Notes under the pieces: generated by a model
The model's database searches: none
The model's input: only the letters and a program-made list of their open reading frames with translations
What the model was told of the DNA's origin: nothing
In this document: positions 38,978-49,602 of the stretch, one piece after another
Position numbering within the stretch: the first letter of the stretch is position 1
How the letters are laid out: the number at the start of each line of letters is the position of its first letter
Source of the DNA: Burkholderia arboris
GTDB lineage: Bacteria; Pseudomonadota; Gammaproteobacteria; Burkholderiales; Burkholderiaceae
Assembly (NCBI RefSeq): GCF_902499125.1
Contig: NZ_CABVPX010000008.1
Coordinates: forward strand, 124,001-188,000
Direction: 5' to 3'
Length of the DNA stretch: 64,000 bases
Position numbers and translations under genes: made by a program

Positions 38978-39895
38978 ATGATCGACCCGCTGACCGAAGT
39001 CGTGACACTGCTGCAACCGGGCGCGCGGTACTCGAAGTACGTGCGCGGTGCGAGCCCGTGGGCGATCAACCGCACGGTCGCCGGCGAGCCGTTCTACTGC
39101 GCGATCCTCGACGGCGGGTGCCGGATCGCGATCGACGGGCATGCGCCGATCGAACTGCTGCCGGGCGATTTCATGCTGATTCCGGCGGCCTACGGCGTCG
39201 CGATGTCCAGCCTCGAACCGCCGGCGCCGGGCGTCGAAACCGCGCCGCCGGTCGCGCTCGACCACGGCGAATACCGGATCGGCGATCCGGCCAACCCGGT
39301 CGACACGCGGATGATGGCCGGCAACTGCAGCTTCGGTTCTCCCGACGCATCGCTGCTGGTGTCGCTGCTGCCCCGGTTCGTGCACGTGCGCGGGGAACCG
39401 CGGCTGACCACGCTCGTGCAACTGGTGCGCGACGAATCGCGCGCGCAACGGCCTGCCCGCGAGATCGTGCTGGCACGCCTGCTGGAAGTGCTGCTGATCG
39501 AGGCGTTGCGCTTCACGTCCGGCACGCACGCGTCGCCCGGCCTCGTGCGCGGGCTCGCCGACAGCCGTCTCGCCGCCGCGATCCGCCGGATGCACGAAAG
39601 CCCCGCGCATCCGTGGACGATCGTCGCGTTGGCGAAGGAGGCCGCATTGTCGCGCTCGACGTTCTTCGAACGCTTCAGCCGCGCGGTTGGTGTCGCGCCG
39701 ATGGAATACCTGCTCACGTGGCGCATGGCGCTCGCGAAAGACCTGCTCCGCCGTCACGACGGCCGCATCGCGGAGATCGCGGGGCGCGTCGGCTATAGCT
39801 CGGCCAGCACGTTCAGCGTCGCGTTCACGCGCCACGTCGGCCGGCCGCCCGCGCAATATGCACGTGAAGAACAGGCCGCGACCAACGCAGCATGA
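38978..39895 (+). CDS. AraC family regulator (cupin-type sensor)
   Basis: A 305-residue regulator. The N-terminal cupin-like sensor (about 1-170; GDFMLIPAAYG, RFVHVRGEPRLTTLVQLV) is of the cupin_6 type. The C-terminal AraC domain has two helix-turn-helix units (LAKEAALSRSTFFERFSRAV and IAEIAGRVGYSSASTFSVAF). It is divergent from the SDR gene, its likely target. Ligand unknown. Confidence 0.88.
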   Translation: MIDPLTEVVTLLQPGARYSKYVRGASPWAINRTVAGEPFYCAILDGGCRIAIDGHAPIELLPGDFMLIPAAYGVAMSSLEPPAPGVETAPPVALDHGEYRIGDPANPVDTRMMAGNCSFGSPDASLLVSLLPRFVHVRGEPRLTTLVQLVRDESRAQRPAREIVLARLLEVLLIEALRFTSGTHASPGLVRGLADSRLAAAIRRMHESPAHPWTIVALAKEAALSRSTFFERFSRAVGVAPMEYLLTWRMALAKDLLRRHDGRIAEIAGRVGYSSASTFSVAFTRHVGRPPAQYAREEQAATNAA

Positions 39896-39968
39896 GCCGC
39901 GCCCGCCACCGCCAATCCGCGACCTGCGTACACTACCCGTCACGCAACGACGACGCGCGAGGCATCCG

Positions 39969-40826
39969 ATGACGACAGCGGCAAAGGCCCCCGCCACGAC
40001 CGACCACTGGCTCGTCGCGCGGCGCGATGCGGAAACCGGCATCGAAAGCCTCCACGCGCATTTCAACGGCCATGCCTACGACGCGCACGACCACGACGAC
40101 ATGCTGGTCGGCTTCACCGAACAGGGCGTGCAGCGCTTCCAGTGCCACCGTTCGCTGCATACGAGCGTGCCGGGCCGCGCGATCCTGATCGAGCCGGGTG
40201 CGATGCACGACGGCCACGCGCCCGAAGCCGGCGGCTTCACCTACGGCATGCTGTACCTGCCGCAAGCGTGGGTCGAGCGCGCCGCGCGCCGGCTGGACCT
40301 GCCGGGCCTCGGCGGCGTCGAAGCCACGTTCGGCCACACGCTCGTCGACGACCGCAGCCTCGTCGATGCGATCCGGAACGCATTCTTCGCGATCCACGAC
40401 AACGAAGGCCGGCTCGCACGGGACCAGACGCTCGACCGCCTGCTGACACGGCTCGGCGGCGAACTGCGCGGCCCGCTCGCGCTGGAGAGCGGCGTCGTGC
40501 CGCCCGCGATCGCGCGCGTGCGCGATCTGCTGCACGCACACATGGACGGCAACATCGGCCTCGACGAGCTCGCCAGCGTCGCCGGCATCGACCGGTTCCG
40601 GCTCACGCGGATGTTCCAGCGCGCATTCGGCACGTCGCCGCATGCGTACCTGGTGCGCTTGCGGCTGCGCGCCGCGCGCAGGCTGCTGGCGGCCGGCCGC
40701 ACGCCCGCGCAGACGGCCGCGGACGTCGGCTTTGCCGACCAGAGCCATCTCGGCCGCTGGTTCCGTCGCGCGTACCGGATCACGCCGGCCGCCTACCGGC
40801 AACTCTGCACAAACGTTCCAGACTGA
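39969..40826 (+). CDS. AraC family regulator
   Basis: A 285-residue regulator. The His-rich N-terminal AraC-binding cupin (HAHFNGHAYDAHDHDDM...GVQRF) resembles sensors of the AraC_binding family, and the C-terminal domain has two helix-turn-helix units (LASVAGIDRFRLTRMFQRAF and QTAADVGFADQSHLGRWFRR). The ATG at 39969 is taken because the cupin fold starts right after it. The DUF2000 gene follows after 44 bp and is likely co-transcribed. Confidence 0.88.
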   Translation: MTTAAKAPATTDHWLVARRDAETGIESLHAHFNGHAYDAHDHDDMLVGFTEQGVQRFQCHRSLHTSVPGRAILIEPGAMHDGHAPEAGGFTYGMLYLPQAWVERAARRLDLPGLGGVEATFGHTLVDDRSLVDAIRNAFFAIHDNEGRLARDQTLDRLLTRLGGELRGPLALESGVVPPAIARVRDLLHAHMDGNIGLDELASVAGIDRFRLTRMFQRAFGTSPHAYLVRLRLRAARRLLAAGRTPAQTAADVGFADQSHLGRWFRRAYRITPAAYRQLCTNVPD

Positions 40827-40870
40827 TCGCGCGCGGCATCCGATCATGGATGTTCCAACCAGGAGCAAGC

Positions 40871-41278
40871 ATGTTCGATACGAAAGTAGCGCTGATCGTG
40901 CGCGACGATCTCGCGGCGTGGCAGAAACTCAATGTCGTCGCGTTTCTCGCGACGGGCGTCGCGGCCGGTGCGCCCGAAGCGCTCGGCGAGCCTTACGAGG
41001 ATGCGGCCGGCCGCCGCTACAGCCGGATGCTGGGCCAGCCGATGCTGGTGTTCGCGGCCGATCTGAACGGGTTGCAGGCCGCGCACCGGCAGGCGCTATC
41101 GCGCGAACTGACGATCGTGCCTTACGTACGCGCGATGTTCTCGACCGGGCACGACGCGGCCAACCGCGCAGCATTTCGTGCCGGGGATGCGGCGAATCCC
41201 GATCTGGTCGGCCTGGCGTTGCACGGGCCGAAGAAGGCCGTGGACAAGGCGGTGAAGGGGCTGGCGTTGCACGCTTGA
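40871..41278 (+). CDS. DUF2000 family protein
   Basis: A 135-residue protein starting MFDTKVALIVRDDLAAWQKL, typical of the DUF2000 family, which has a fold like peptidyl-tRNA hydrolase 2. Members often sit next to AraC regulators and are of unknown function. No signal or membrane segment. ATG 40871 follows AGGAG at good spacing. It probably belongs with the upstream AraC gene. Confidence 0.85.
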   Translation: MFDTKVALIVRDDLAAWQKLNVVAFLATGVAAGAPEALGEPYEDAAGRRYSRMLGQPMLVFAADLNGLQAAHRQALSRELTIVPYVRAMFSTGHDAANRAAFRAGDAANPDLVGLALHGPKKAVDKAVKGLALHA

Positions 41279-41313
41279 ACGTTGAAACGCCGCATTCGGC
41301 CCGACGCTTCAGG

Positions 41314-41664
41314 TCAGCGATGCGCGAGCACGTTGACGAGTTTGCCGAACGGATCGCGCACGTAGAACCGCCGTACGCCCCACGGCTCGTCGGCCGGCCC
41401 GTATTCGACGGGAATGCCGGCTGCTCGAACGCGTTCGAGCGCTTCGTCGACGTCGTCGACCTCGATCGACAGATCGGGCGTCGGCGTACCCGATCCGCCC
41501 TGCGATGCGAAGCTGATCTGCACGTCCATCTGCTCGGCATTGCCGTACGTCGCGATCCAGCCGTGGTCCATCAGCAGGTCGAGGCCGAAGATCTGCTGGT
41601 AAAAACGCTTTGCGTCGTCGCCTGATCGTGTGTCGATATTGGCGACGATCCGTTTGACTTTCAT
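41314..41664 (-). CDS. VOC family (glyoxalase/bleomycin-resistance fold) protein
   Basis: A 116-residue protein with a vicinal-oxygen-chelate fold: IVANIDTRSGDDAKRFYQQI at the start and FYVRDPFGKLVNVLAH at the end. The ATG follows GGAGG. It lies 65 bp downstream of the EamA exporter gene on the same strand and could be a fourth gene of that operon, but the gap is larger than between the other members. Function not predictable; isomerase, dioxygenase and resistance proteins share this fold. Confidence 0.85.
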   Translation of the reverse strand: MKVKRIVANIDTRSGDDAKRFYQQIFGLDLLMDHGWIATYGNAEQMDVQISFASQGGSGTPTPDLSIEVDDVDEALERVRAAGIPVEYGPADEPWGVRRFYVRDPFGKLVNVLAHR

Positions 41665-41729
41665 CGGGTTCCTCCGCGAGCCGGGCTGTCCCGCGAAGCT
41701 ACACCGGATTCGCGTGCGCAACCAGTGCG

Positions 41730-42653
41730 TCAGCGGCCGGCCGCCTCCATTTCCTGCCGCCGCGCCCGCGCGGGCCGCTCGACCTGCTTGCCGGCGAGCC
41801 ACACACCGATCGCGACGACAACGATACCGAGGTAGGTCGTCACCTCGATCGGGTCGCCGAACATCCACGCGGCCCACATCAGCGTCACCGGCGGCTCGAG
41901 ATAGACGAGGGTCGCCACGCGTGTCGCGGGCATGCGCTTGAGCAGCGCCCACAACGACAGGTACGCGATGAAGGTCGAGAACACCGTCAGCCACACGACC
42001 GACACCCACACGTTCGGCTGCGCCGGCACATGCAGGTTGCCCGTGGCGATCCCGCACGCCGCGAACAGCACGAGGCTCACGCACCCTTGCACGAACAGCG
42101 GCAGGAACAGCCCGTCCTCGTTGCTGCGCGCGGCCGTCAGTGCGCGCCGCCGCTGATAGATCGTCGCGATCGACAGTCCCAGCGCGGACACCAGCGGCAG
42201 CAGATACATGACGATTCCGACCGACCCTGCCGGCAGCGCATACTGCCCGCCGATCACGATGCCCACGCCGACGAACCCGACGACGAGCCCGGCCCACTGG
42301 CGCGCCCCGCTGCGCTCGCTGCCTTCGAGCGACGTCATCGCGGCCGTGATGAGCGGCTGCAACGCCGCGACGATCGCGGCGATACCCGGCGGCAGGCCGT
42401 GCTGAATCGCGATATAGACGCAGGTCAGATAGAGAAACTGCGACAGGAAGCCGATCACCGCGTGATAGCGGATTTTTTCGAGCGTCAGGCGCCCAAGCTG
42501 CCGGTTGAGGACGATCGCGAGGCACAGCGTGACGAGCAGGAACCGCCAGAACAGCAGGTTGAACGCACCGGCCGTTTCCGCGCCGAGCTTCGCGCCGATG
42601 AAACCGGAACTCCATGACAACACGAACACGAGCTGAAGCAGGAATAGCTGCAT
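41730..42653 (-). CDS. EamA/DMT family transporter
   Basis: A 307-residue membrane protein with about ten hydrophobic helices in two EamA repeats (FVLSWSSGFIGAKLG in the first; TRVATLVYLEPPVTLMWAAW in the second). Family members mostly export amino acids and small metabolites. It starts 13 bp after the oxygenase stop on the same strand, so it is probably the export arm of the methyltransferase-oxygenase operon. The ribosome site before ATG 42653 is weak, which suggests translation coupled to the upstream gene. Confidence 0.87.
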   Translation of the reverse strand: MQLFLLQLVFVLSWSSGFIGAKLGAETAGAFNLLFWRFLLVTLCLAIVLNRQLGRLTLEKIRYHAVIGFLSQFLYLTCVYIAIQHGLPPGIAAIVAALQPLITAAMTSLEGSERSGARQWAGLVVGFVGVGIVIGGQYALPAGSVGIVMYLLPLVSALGLSIATIYQRRRALTAARSNEDGLFLPLFVQGCVSLVLFAACGIATGNLHVPAQPNVWVSVVWLTVFSTFIAYLSLWALLKRMPATRVATLVYLEPPVTLMWAAWMFGDPIEVTTYLGIVVVAIGVWLAGKQVERPARARRQEMEAAGR

Positions 42654-42666
42654 GGGGCGACGGCTC

Positions 42667-43656
42667 TCAGAAAGTGGCCGGGGACAGGCGCTGGTCGTCC
42701 AGTTCCCCGGGGCGAATCGGCTCGAGCCCCAGGCGGCGATACTGCAGTTCGGCGTCGTCCCTGAGCGCGCGCTGCAGCGCCAGCCAGTTGACGATCGTGC
42801 GCGGAATGCCGTCGTCCGATGCGAGGTGCCAGAACCCGTTGTCGTCCTCGCGCGTGTACGGGCAATGAAACGACAACACCAGCGACATGCGGCGCCCGGC
42901 CTCGACCGGTTCGACGCCATGAAACAGCTTGCTGCCGTAGATGAGCAGCGCGTCGCCCGCGTTGTCGAGTTTCGCGGTCTTCACATGCCGGCGCGCGCGA
43001 TCGTGGCGGTCGAACGTCTCCGCGGTCGATTCGTAGAACAGAAAGTTGCCGCCCTCGTATTCCGAGCGATCCGACAGCACGATGTTCAGCACGAAACTGG
43101 TGCCGTCGGTGTGCCACATGCCCACCTGCGCCTTGCCGTCGTCACCGTGGTCCGTCGGATAGTAGTAGTTGAACTGCGACCGCGCATTGACCATCGGATA
43201 CGGGATCAGCGGCGCACCGGCGAGACGCGACACCCTCATCAGGAACGCGCGGTCGTGCATCATGTCGTCGATGAACCGCGAGCGGTTCGTCACCGCGCGC
43301 ACCCGCTTCGAGATGATCCAGTTGCTGCTCGACGCGCTGTGCTCCAGCGCGCGGCCGATCTCGCGCAATGCACTCACCGCTTCGTCGGAGAACAGCCCGC
43401 GCAGATGGCACACCGCGTTCAGCGCATCCGAGCGCGTGCCGCGCATCGGCACATCGCGATAGCCGATATCGTCGAGGTTGCGGCGATATCGCACCTGGTA
43501 ACCGTCGCGCAGGCACGCGCTCGTCCAGCGCATCGGCTCCTTCGCTGCGTCCATCGCGCCATCGACGTTCACGCCGGCGGCCAGCGACGTCTGCAACGCA
43601 AGCCTGACCCGATCGAATCCTCGCGCAAACACCGGCAATGCATTTCCCTTGTTCAT
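42667..43656 (-). CDS. Fe(II)/2-oxoglutarate-dependent oxygenase
   Basis: A 329-residue protein with the non-haem iron facial triad in place: GMWHTDG (His182, Asp184), KLFHGV (His246), then Arg256 in GRRMSLVLSFH for 2-oxoglutarate. It looks catalytically complete. ATG 43656 is preceded by GAGG at about 7 bp; the frame is open upstream but overlaps the end of the methyltransferase gene. It starts 29 bp after the methyltransferase stop and 13 bp before the EamA gene. A hydroxylase or desaturase acting on a methylated amino-acid-like product is the best guess; the substrate is unknown. Confidence 0.83.
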   Translation of the reverse strand: MNKGNALPVFARGFDRVRLALQTSLAAGVNVDGAMDAAKEPMRWTSACLRDGYQVRYRRNLDDIGYRDVPMRGTRSDALNAVCHLRGLFSDEAVSALREIGRALEHSASSSNWIISKRVRAVTNRSRFIDDMMHDRAFLMRVSRLAGAPLIPYPMVNARSQFNYYYPTDHGDDGKAQVGMWHTDGTSFVLNIVLSDRSEYEGGNFLFYESTAETFDRHDRARRHVKTAKLDNAGDALLIYGSKLFHGVEPVEAGRRMSLVLSFHCPYTREDDNGFWHLASDDGIPRTIVNWLALQRALRDDAELQYRRLGLEPIRPGELDDQRLSPATF

Positions 43657-43685
43657 CGCGCGCCTCGCTATCGACGTTTCGGCAT

Positions 43686-44666
43686 TCAGCCCTTGAACTG
43701 CGCAATCTGGTACACGACGCTGCCGTCCCCGCTGCGCAGCTCGTCGATCACGCGACAATTGCCGTGGCTCAGGCGCACGTGGCGGAATTGCTCCGGCGTG
43801 TATTTCAGGCAGACGTTGGTGATCAGATGCCCGTCGGCTCCCGCTTTCGACACCGGTTGCAGCGTGACCGCGACATGGAACTGGTCGCCGAGCAGACTGA
43901 GCCGGACGATCGACACATGATGCTCGCCAAGCGGCTCGAAACCCTGCTGCCGGCTGACGATCTCGGAGAACCGCACCATGTTCTCGTTCCGGTAGAAGTT
44001 GTAGATCGGCTCTTCACGCCCCTCCACGAGCAACTGCATCTCCGACACGACGTAGGTCGACTTCCCGCCGAGATTGCGGATGAGCCGGCCGATCGTCACC
44101 GGCAACTCGTTGCCCTCCTGGAACCCGAGCATCGTGATGAACGTCACGTCCTGGCCCAGATCGATATGGTTCCACTGCACGTTCCGGTAATCGTCGGCGA
44201 TGTAGTTGAAACAGCCGGGCGTTTTCAGGAACGGCATGATCGCGTGCCGCATTGCGTCTTCCGACGACTCGTTGATGTCGACGGCGGTGTAACGCAGATG
44301 ATCGGGCCCGCCGCCGCTGACGGCCTTCATCAGTTCGGCGGTCTTGACCGGCTCGGGGCCGAGCTCGATGTAGTGGACATCGCGGCCGCGCGACAACGTG
44401 GCCAGCCGCTCGCTCAACGCGCCGATCGCTTCGCGCAACGAACCGTTGCCGTCGCGATCCGCGCACAGCGCCGGGCTTCGTACGCCCAGCTCGTTCAGGT
44501 TTCGCATCAGCGAAAAGACTTCGCGCCCCGCCGCCTTCCGCCGCGCATCGTCGTCAGTGCGCTTCAGCGTCGAATACTTCTCGTGATTCTCGACCGTCCA
44601 TACCGACTCCGCCTTCAGCTTCCTGTCCCGCACCAATGCATCTACGACAAAATCATTGATCGACAT
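43686..44666 (-). CDS. EgtD-like (Methyltransf_33) SAM methyltransferase
   Basis: A 326-residue protein of the histidine-specific N-methyltransferase family. The SAM site reads YIELGPEPVKTAELM (about 99-113) with YTAVDIN. MLGFQEGNELP aligns with the EgtD LGSTIGN motif, so the Asn that holds the substrate alpha-amino group is kept (Asn187). In the C-terminal motif, however, LITNVCLKY has Asn284 and Cys286 where EgtD has Glu and Ser that bind the imidazole ring (alignment from memory). An amino acid other than histidine is therefore likely. No other ergothioneine gene is present here. It is first in an operon with an oxygenase and an EamA exporter, and divergent from a LysR gene. Confidence 0.8.
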   Translation of the reverse strand: MSINDFVVDALVRDRKLKAESVWTVENHEKYSTLKRTDDDARRKAAGREVFSLMRNLNELGVRSPALCADRDGNGSLREAIGALSERLATLSRGRDVHYIELGPEPVKTAELMKAVSGGGPDHLRYTAVDINESSEDAMRHAIMPFLKTPGCFNYIADDYRNVQWNHIDLGQDVTFITMLGFQEGNELPVTIGRLIRNLGGKSTYVVSEMQLLVEGREEPIYNFYRNENMVRFSEIVSRQQGFEPLGEHHVSIVRLSLLGDQFHVAVTLQPVSKAGADGHLITNVCLKYTPEQFRHVRLSHGNCRVIDELRSGDGSVVYQIAQFKG

Positions 44667-44722
44667 GAATCATTCCCCGGATGCGTGCCACGCCCGACCG
44701 GCTGCCTGCCGTTGTCTGCCTG

Positions 44723-44752
44723 TTGACCCGAGAATATGGGATGCTCAATAAT
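44723..44752 (+). promoter_or_regulatory. Candidate promoter of the LysR gene
   Basis: TTGACC (44723-44728) and AATAAT (44747-44752), 18 bp apart, place a transcription start near 44759, about 40 bp before the LysR ATG. The call rests on sequence match only. Confidence 0.4.
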
Positions 44753-44772
44753 TCCGTCAATCGACATTACCT

Positions 44773-44785
44773 GAATCACTGATTC
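44773..44785. promoter_or_regulatory. Palindrome GAATCA-C-TGATTC before the LysR gene
   Basis: A perfect 6-1-6 inverted repeat between the predicted start of transcription and the LysR ATG, in the region divergent from the methyltransferase operon. It is a candidate site for the LysR protein itself or another dimeric regulator. Confidence 0.4.
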
Positions 44786-44799
44786 GGAAAAACAAAATC

Positions 44800-45651
44800 A
44801 TGCCGCGCACCCTGGACGTCGACCTGCTGCGAACCTTCCACGCCGTCGCGAAGCTCGGCCGCTTCAAGGATGCGGCCGCCCATGTGAACCGCAGCCCGTC
44901 GTCGGTCACCGCGCAGATCCAGAAGCTGGAGGAGATGGTCGCGCAACGCCTGTTTACGCGAAACAACCAGGCCGTCGAACTCACGCAGTACGGCCACAAG
45001 CTGCTGAGCGACACCACCGAGTTTCTGCTGAGCCACGACCGGCTCGTCGAATCGCTGTCGCCGCAGATGCTGACCGGCAAGCTGCGGCTCGGCATCCCCG
45101 ATTCCTACGCGGCGCACTTCATGGCGGAATTCCTGCCGCGTTTCGCTGCCGACCGGCCGTTGCTCGAACTGACCGTCGAAGCGCGCTCCAGCGAGGAATT
45201 GCAGTTGCTGTTCTCGCGCGGCCAGCTCGACATCACGATCGCCGTCGTGCCGAAGGCGCCGCCGCACGCCGAGCTGCTCAGCAAGACCCATCCGGTGTGG
45301 GTCGCCGCGCGCACGTTCAAATTCAATCCCGATGCGCCGCTGCCGATCGCGGTGCAGCTGCAGGGCTGCCCGTACCGCGACACAGCGCTGAACGCGCTGA
45401 AGAAGGCAAGGATCGCGCACCGGATGCTGCTCGAGAGCGCCAGTTCACCGGCAGTCGAAGCCTGCATCGCGAACGGCCTCGCGGTCGGCCTGATCGAACA
45501 CGACCGCGTGTCCGGCAACCTGACGAGCCACGTCGCCGGGATCGTGCTGCCCGATCTGCCGCCGCACCTGATCACGATCCTGACGGACGACAGCAATCGC
45601 GCCGCGCTGCATCTGCGCGACGTACTGAAAAGCACGTTCAGGATCGGATAG
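44800..45651 (+). CDS. LysR family regulator
   Basis: A 283-residue regulator with an N-terminal helix-turn-helix (FKDAAAHVNRSPSSVTAQIQ) and an effector-binding domain (GKLRLGIPDSYAAHF...). It is divergent from the methyltransferase-oxygenase-exporter operon with 133 bp between the starts, and so is the likely controller of it. Its N-terminal part resembles LysR proteins that control amino-acid exporters, consistent with an amino-acid-like effector, but that is a loose argument. Confidence 0.88.
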   Translation: MPRTLDVDLLRTFHAVAKLGRFKDAAAHVNRSPSSVTAQIQKLEEMVAQRLFTRNNQAVELTQYGHKLLSDTTEFLLSHDRLVESLSPQMLTGKLRLGIPDSYAAHFMAEFLPRFAADRPLLELTVEARSSEELQLLFSRGQLDITIAVVPKAPPHAELLSKTHPVWVAARTFKFNPDAPLPIAVQLQGCPYRDTALNALKKARIAHRMLLESASSPAVEACIANGLAVGLIEHDRVSGNLTSHVAGIVLPDLPPHLITILTDDSNRAALHLRDVLKSTFRIG

Positions 45652-45658
45652 GGAAGAC

Positions 45659-45677
45659 AAGGCCGGGAACCGGCCTT
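45659..45677 (+). terminator. Hairpin after the LysR gene
   Basis: AAGGCCGG-GAA-CCGGCCTT, a perfect 8-bp stem 7 bp after the LysR stop. There is no T-run behind it on the plus strand, so it may stop transcription only partly. Confidence 0.45.
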
Positions 45678-45691
45678 GCATGCGCAAGCAT

Positions 45692-45730
45692 GGAAAGCAA
45701 AACGCCGCCGGCCCGTTGCAGGCCGGCGGC
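45692..45730 (-). terminator. Intrinsic terminator of the liv operon
   Basis: A perfect 10-bp stem GCCGCCGGCC/GGCCGGCGGC (45704-45713 and 45721-45730) with a 7-nt loop, followed on the minus strand by GTTTTGCTTTCC. It starts 8 bp past the livF stop. Confidence 0.75.
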
Positions 45731-45738
45731 TGTCGGCA

Positions 45739-46439
<701 letters not shown>

Positions 46440-46440
<1 letters not shown>

Positions 46441-47213
46441 CACTCTTCCCCCAGATACGCCTTGATCACGCGCGGGTCGTTGCGGACCGCCTCCGGCGTG
46501 CCGATCACGATCGGCCGGCCGTGCTCCATCACGAGGATGCGGTCGGACACGCCCATCACGAGGCTCATGTCGTGTTCGATCAGCAGCACCGATACGCCGA
46601 ATTCACGGCGCAGCTTGTCGATCAGGTGCTGCAGCTCGATCTTTTCCTGCGGGTTGAGGCCGGCGGCCGGCTCGTCGAGCATCAGCAGGCGCGGCTCGGT
46701 GATCATGCAGCGCGCGATCTCCAGACGCCGCTGGTGCCCGTACGACAGCGTGCCGGCCTGGCGGTTGGCGACCGACGTCAGCCCCATCCGGTCGAGCCAC
46801 ACGGCCGCGCGTTCGAGCGCTTCCTTCTCCGCGTGACGATACGCGGGCGTCGCGAACAGCCCGTGCAGCAGCCCCGCCTTCACCTTGCGATGCTGCGCGA
46901 CGAGCAGGTTCTCGACGACGGTCAGCGACTTGAACAGGCGGATGTTCTGGAACGTCCGCACGAGACCCTTCAACGCGATCTTGTGGCTCGGCAGCCCGCC
47001 AATCGCGTGACCGTCGAGCACGACGTCGCCGCCGGTCGGCTTGTAGAAGCCGCCGACGCAATTGAACACCGTGGTCTTGCCCGCACCGTTCGGCCCGATG
47101 ATCGCGAACACCTCGTCGCGGCGCACGTCGAAATCGATGCCGTCCACCGCGAGCAACCCGCCGAAGCGCATCTGCAGCCCGGCGACCTTCAACAGTTCTG
47201 CGTTCGCGCTCAT
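46440..47213 (-). CDS. livG: Branched-chain amino acid ABC transporter ATPase LivG
   Basis: A 257-residue ATPase. Walker A is GPNGAGKTT, the signature region is [13 protein letters not shown], and Walker B is [13 protein letters not shown]. The LSYGHQRR form in place of LSGGQ is characteristic of LivG. ATG 47213 overlaps the livM stop by 4 bp; a longer in-frame start lies inside livM and is not needed. Confidence 0.94.
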
Positions 47214-48481
47214 TGCGGCAGCTCCACGTGGGGACGGCTCGCGGGCAGCAGGCCCTGCGGACGCCACATCATCATCAACACCATCACGAGACCGAAGATC
47301 AGCATCCGGTACTCGGCGAAGCCGCGCGCGACTTCCGGCAGCACGGTCAGCAGGATCGCCGCGAGAATCACGCCGAGCTGCGACCCCATCCCGCCGAGCA
47401 CGACGATCGCGAGGATCAGCGCCGATTCGATGAAGGTGAACGATTCAGGATTCACGAGGCCCTGACGTGCCGCGAAGAACGCGCCGCCGATACCGGCGAA
47501 CGCGGCACCGAGCGTGAACGCCGACAGCTTGATGCGCGTCGGGTTCAGGCCGAGCGAACGGCACGCGATCTCGTCGTCGCGCAGCGCTTCCCATGCGCGG
47601 CCCATCGGCATGCGGATCAGGCGGCTCGTCACGAACAGCGTGAAGCAGACCAGCACCAGCGCGATCAGGTACAGGAAGATCACCATGTGCTCGCCGCTGT
47701 ATTCCAGCCCGATCAGTTCATGGAAGGTCTTCGCGCCTTCGACGCTCGCCGAGCGCGCCATCTCGAAGCCGAACACCGACGGCTTCGGAATGCTCGAGAT
47801 GCCGTCCGGGCCGCCGGTGAGGCTCGTCAGGTTGTTCGCGAGCAGGCGGATGATTTCGCCGAAGCCGAGCGTGACGATCGCGAGGTAGTCGCCGCGCAGG
47901 CGCAGCACCGGGAAGCCGAGCAGGAAGCCGAACGTCGCCGCGGCGATCGCCGCGATCGGCAGGCACTCCCAGAACGACAGCCCGAAATACTGGTTCAGCA
48001 TTGCGTACGTATAGCCGCCGACCGCGTAGAACCCGACATAGCCGAGATCGAGCAGGCCCGCGAAACCGACCACGATGTTCAGCCCGAGGCCGAGGATCAC
48101 GTAGATCAGCGCGAGCGTCGCGACGTCCACCGCACCGCGCGAACCGAAGAACGGCCACACGAACCCGACCGCGAGCATCACCCAGATGATCACGCGCTGC
48201 TGCTGCGCGCCCATCGCCGGCACTGCCGGCAGCTTCACGGCCGCTTTCGCGCGCACGAGCCACGGCTTGAACAACTGGAACAGGAACACGGCCGCGACCG
48301 CGATCCACACCGGGCGCCAGTGCGGCGTCAGCACGACCTGATAGCCGTCGAGCTTCAACTGCAGACCGAGCACCGGAATCGTGAGGATCGCCGTCAGGAA
48401 CGCGGCGGCCACGGCATTCTTCAGCGCCTGGCCGATCGAAGCGTCGGCGGCCGGGCGGCGAACGGAAATGACTTGACTCAT
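47210..48481 (-). CDS. livM: Branched-chain amino acid ABC transporter permease LivM
   Basis: A 423-residue permease with about ten hydrophobic segments and the LivM motif [20 protein letters not shown] near the middle. The N-terminal 80 or so residues, with two extra membrane segments before the core, are typical of the longer LivM forms. ATG 48481 follows GGGAGA. It is 11 bp after livH and overlaps livG by 4 bp. Confidence 0.93.
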   Translation of the reverse strand: MSQVISVRRPAADASIGQALKNAVAAAFLTAILTIPVLGLQLKLDGYQVVLTPHWRPVWIAVAAVFLFQLFKPWLVRAKAAVKLPAVPAMGAQQQRVIIWVMLAVGFVWPFFGSRGAVDVATLALIYVILGLGLNIVVGFAGLLDLGYVGFYAVGGYTYAMLNQYFGLSFWECLPIAAIAAATFGFLLGFPVLRLRGDYLAIVTLGFGEIIRLLANNLTSLTGGPDGISSIPKPSVFGFEMARSASVEGAKTFHELIGLEYSGEHMVIFLYLIALVLVCFTLFVTSRLIRMPMGRAWEALRDDEIACRSLGLNPTRIKLSAFTLGAAFAGIGGAFFAARQGLVNPESFTFIESALILAIVVLGGMGSQLGVILAAILLTVLPEVARGFAEYRMLIFGLVMVLMMMWRPQGLLPASRPHVELPQ

Positions 48482-48492
48482 CTGCGTCTCCC

Positions 48493-49419
<927 letters not shown>

Positions 49420-49513
49420 GTGCGGGAAGCTCCCGTTGGCGTTGTGTCGCATGCCGTCGCCGGATCACGGCGTTCGGCCGCGCGCAACGCACGGTGTCGT
49501 CTCGGGCCGCCCC

Positions 49514-49544
49514 TTGGCTGCGCACTGGGCCGATGCGCAGCCAA
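49514..49544 (-). other. Intercistronic hairpin B (livK-livH)
   Basis: TTGGCTGCGCA and its exact complement TGCGCAGCCAA flank a 9-nt loop, a perfect 11-bp stem. It sits directly after hairpin A and about 95 bp before the livH start. Confidence 0.75.
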
Positions 49545-49546
49545 TA

Positions 49547-49585
49547 CGCACCCGCCCCGTCCGGGTCTCGGACAGGGCGGGTGCG
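49547..49585 (-). other. Intercistronic hairpin A (livK-livH)
   Basis: A 17-bp stem with one mismatch (49547-49563 and 49569-49585) and a 5-nt loop, 17 bp past the livK stop. There is no T-run, so it is more likely to protect the livK message or slow transcription than to end it fully. It would allow more binding protein than permease to be made. Confidence 0.75.
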
Positions 49586-49602
49586 CGGGCGGGTACTCCG
49601 TA

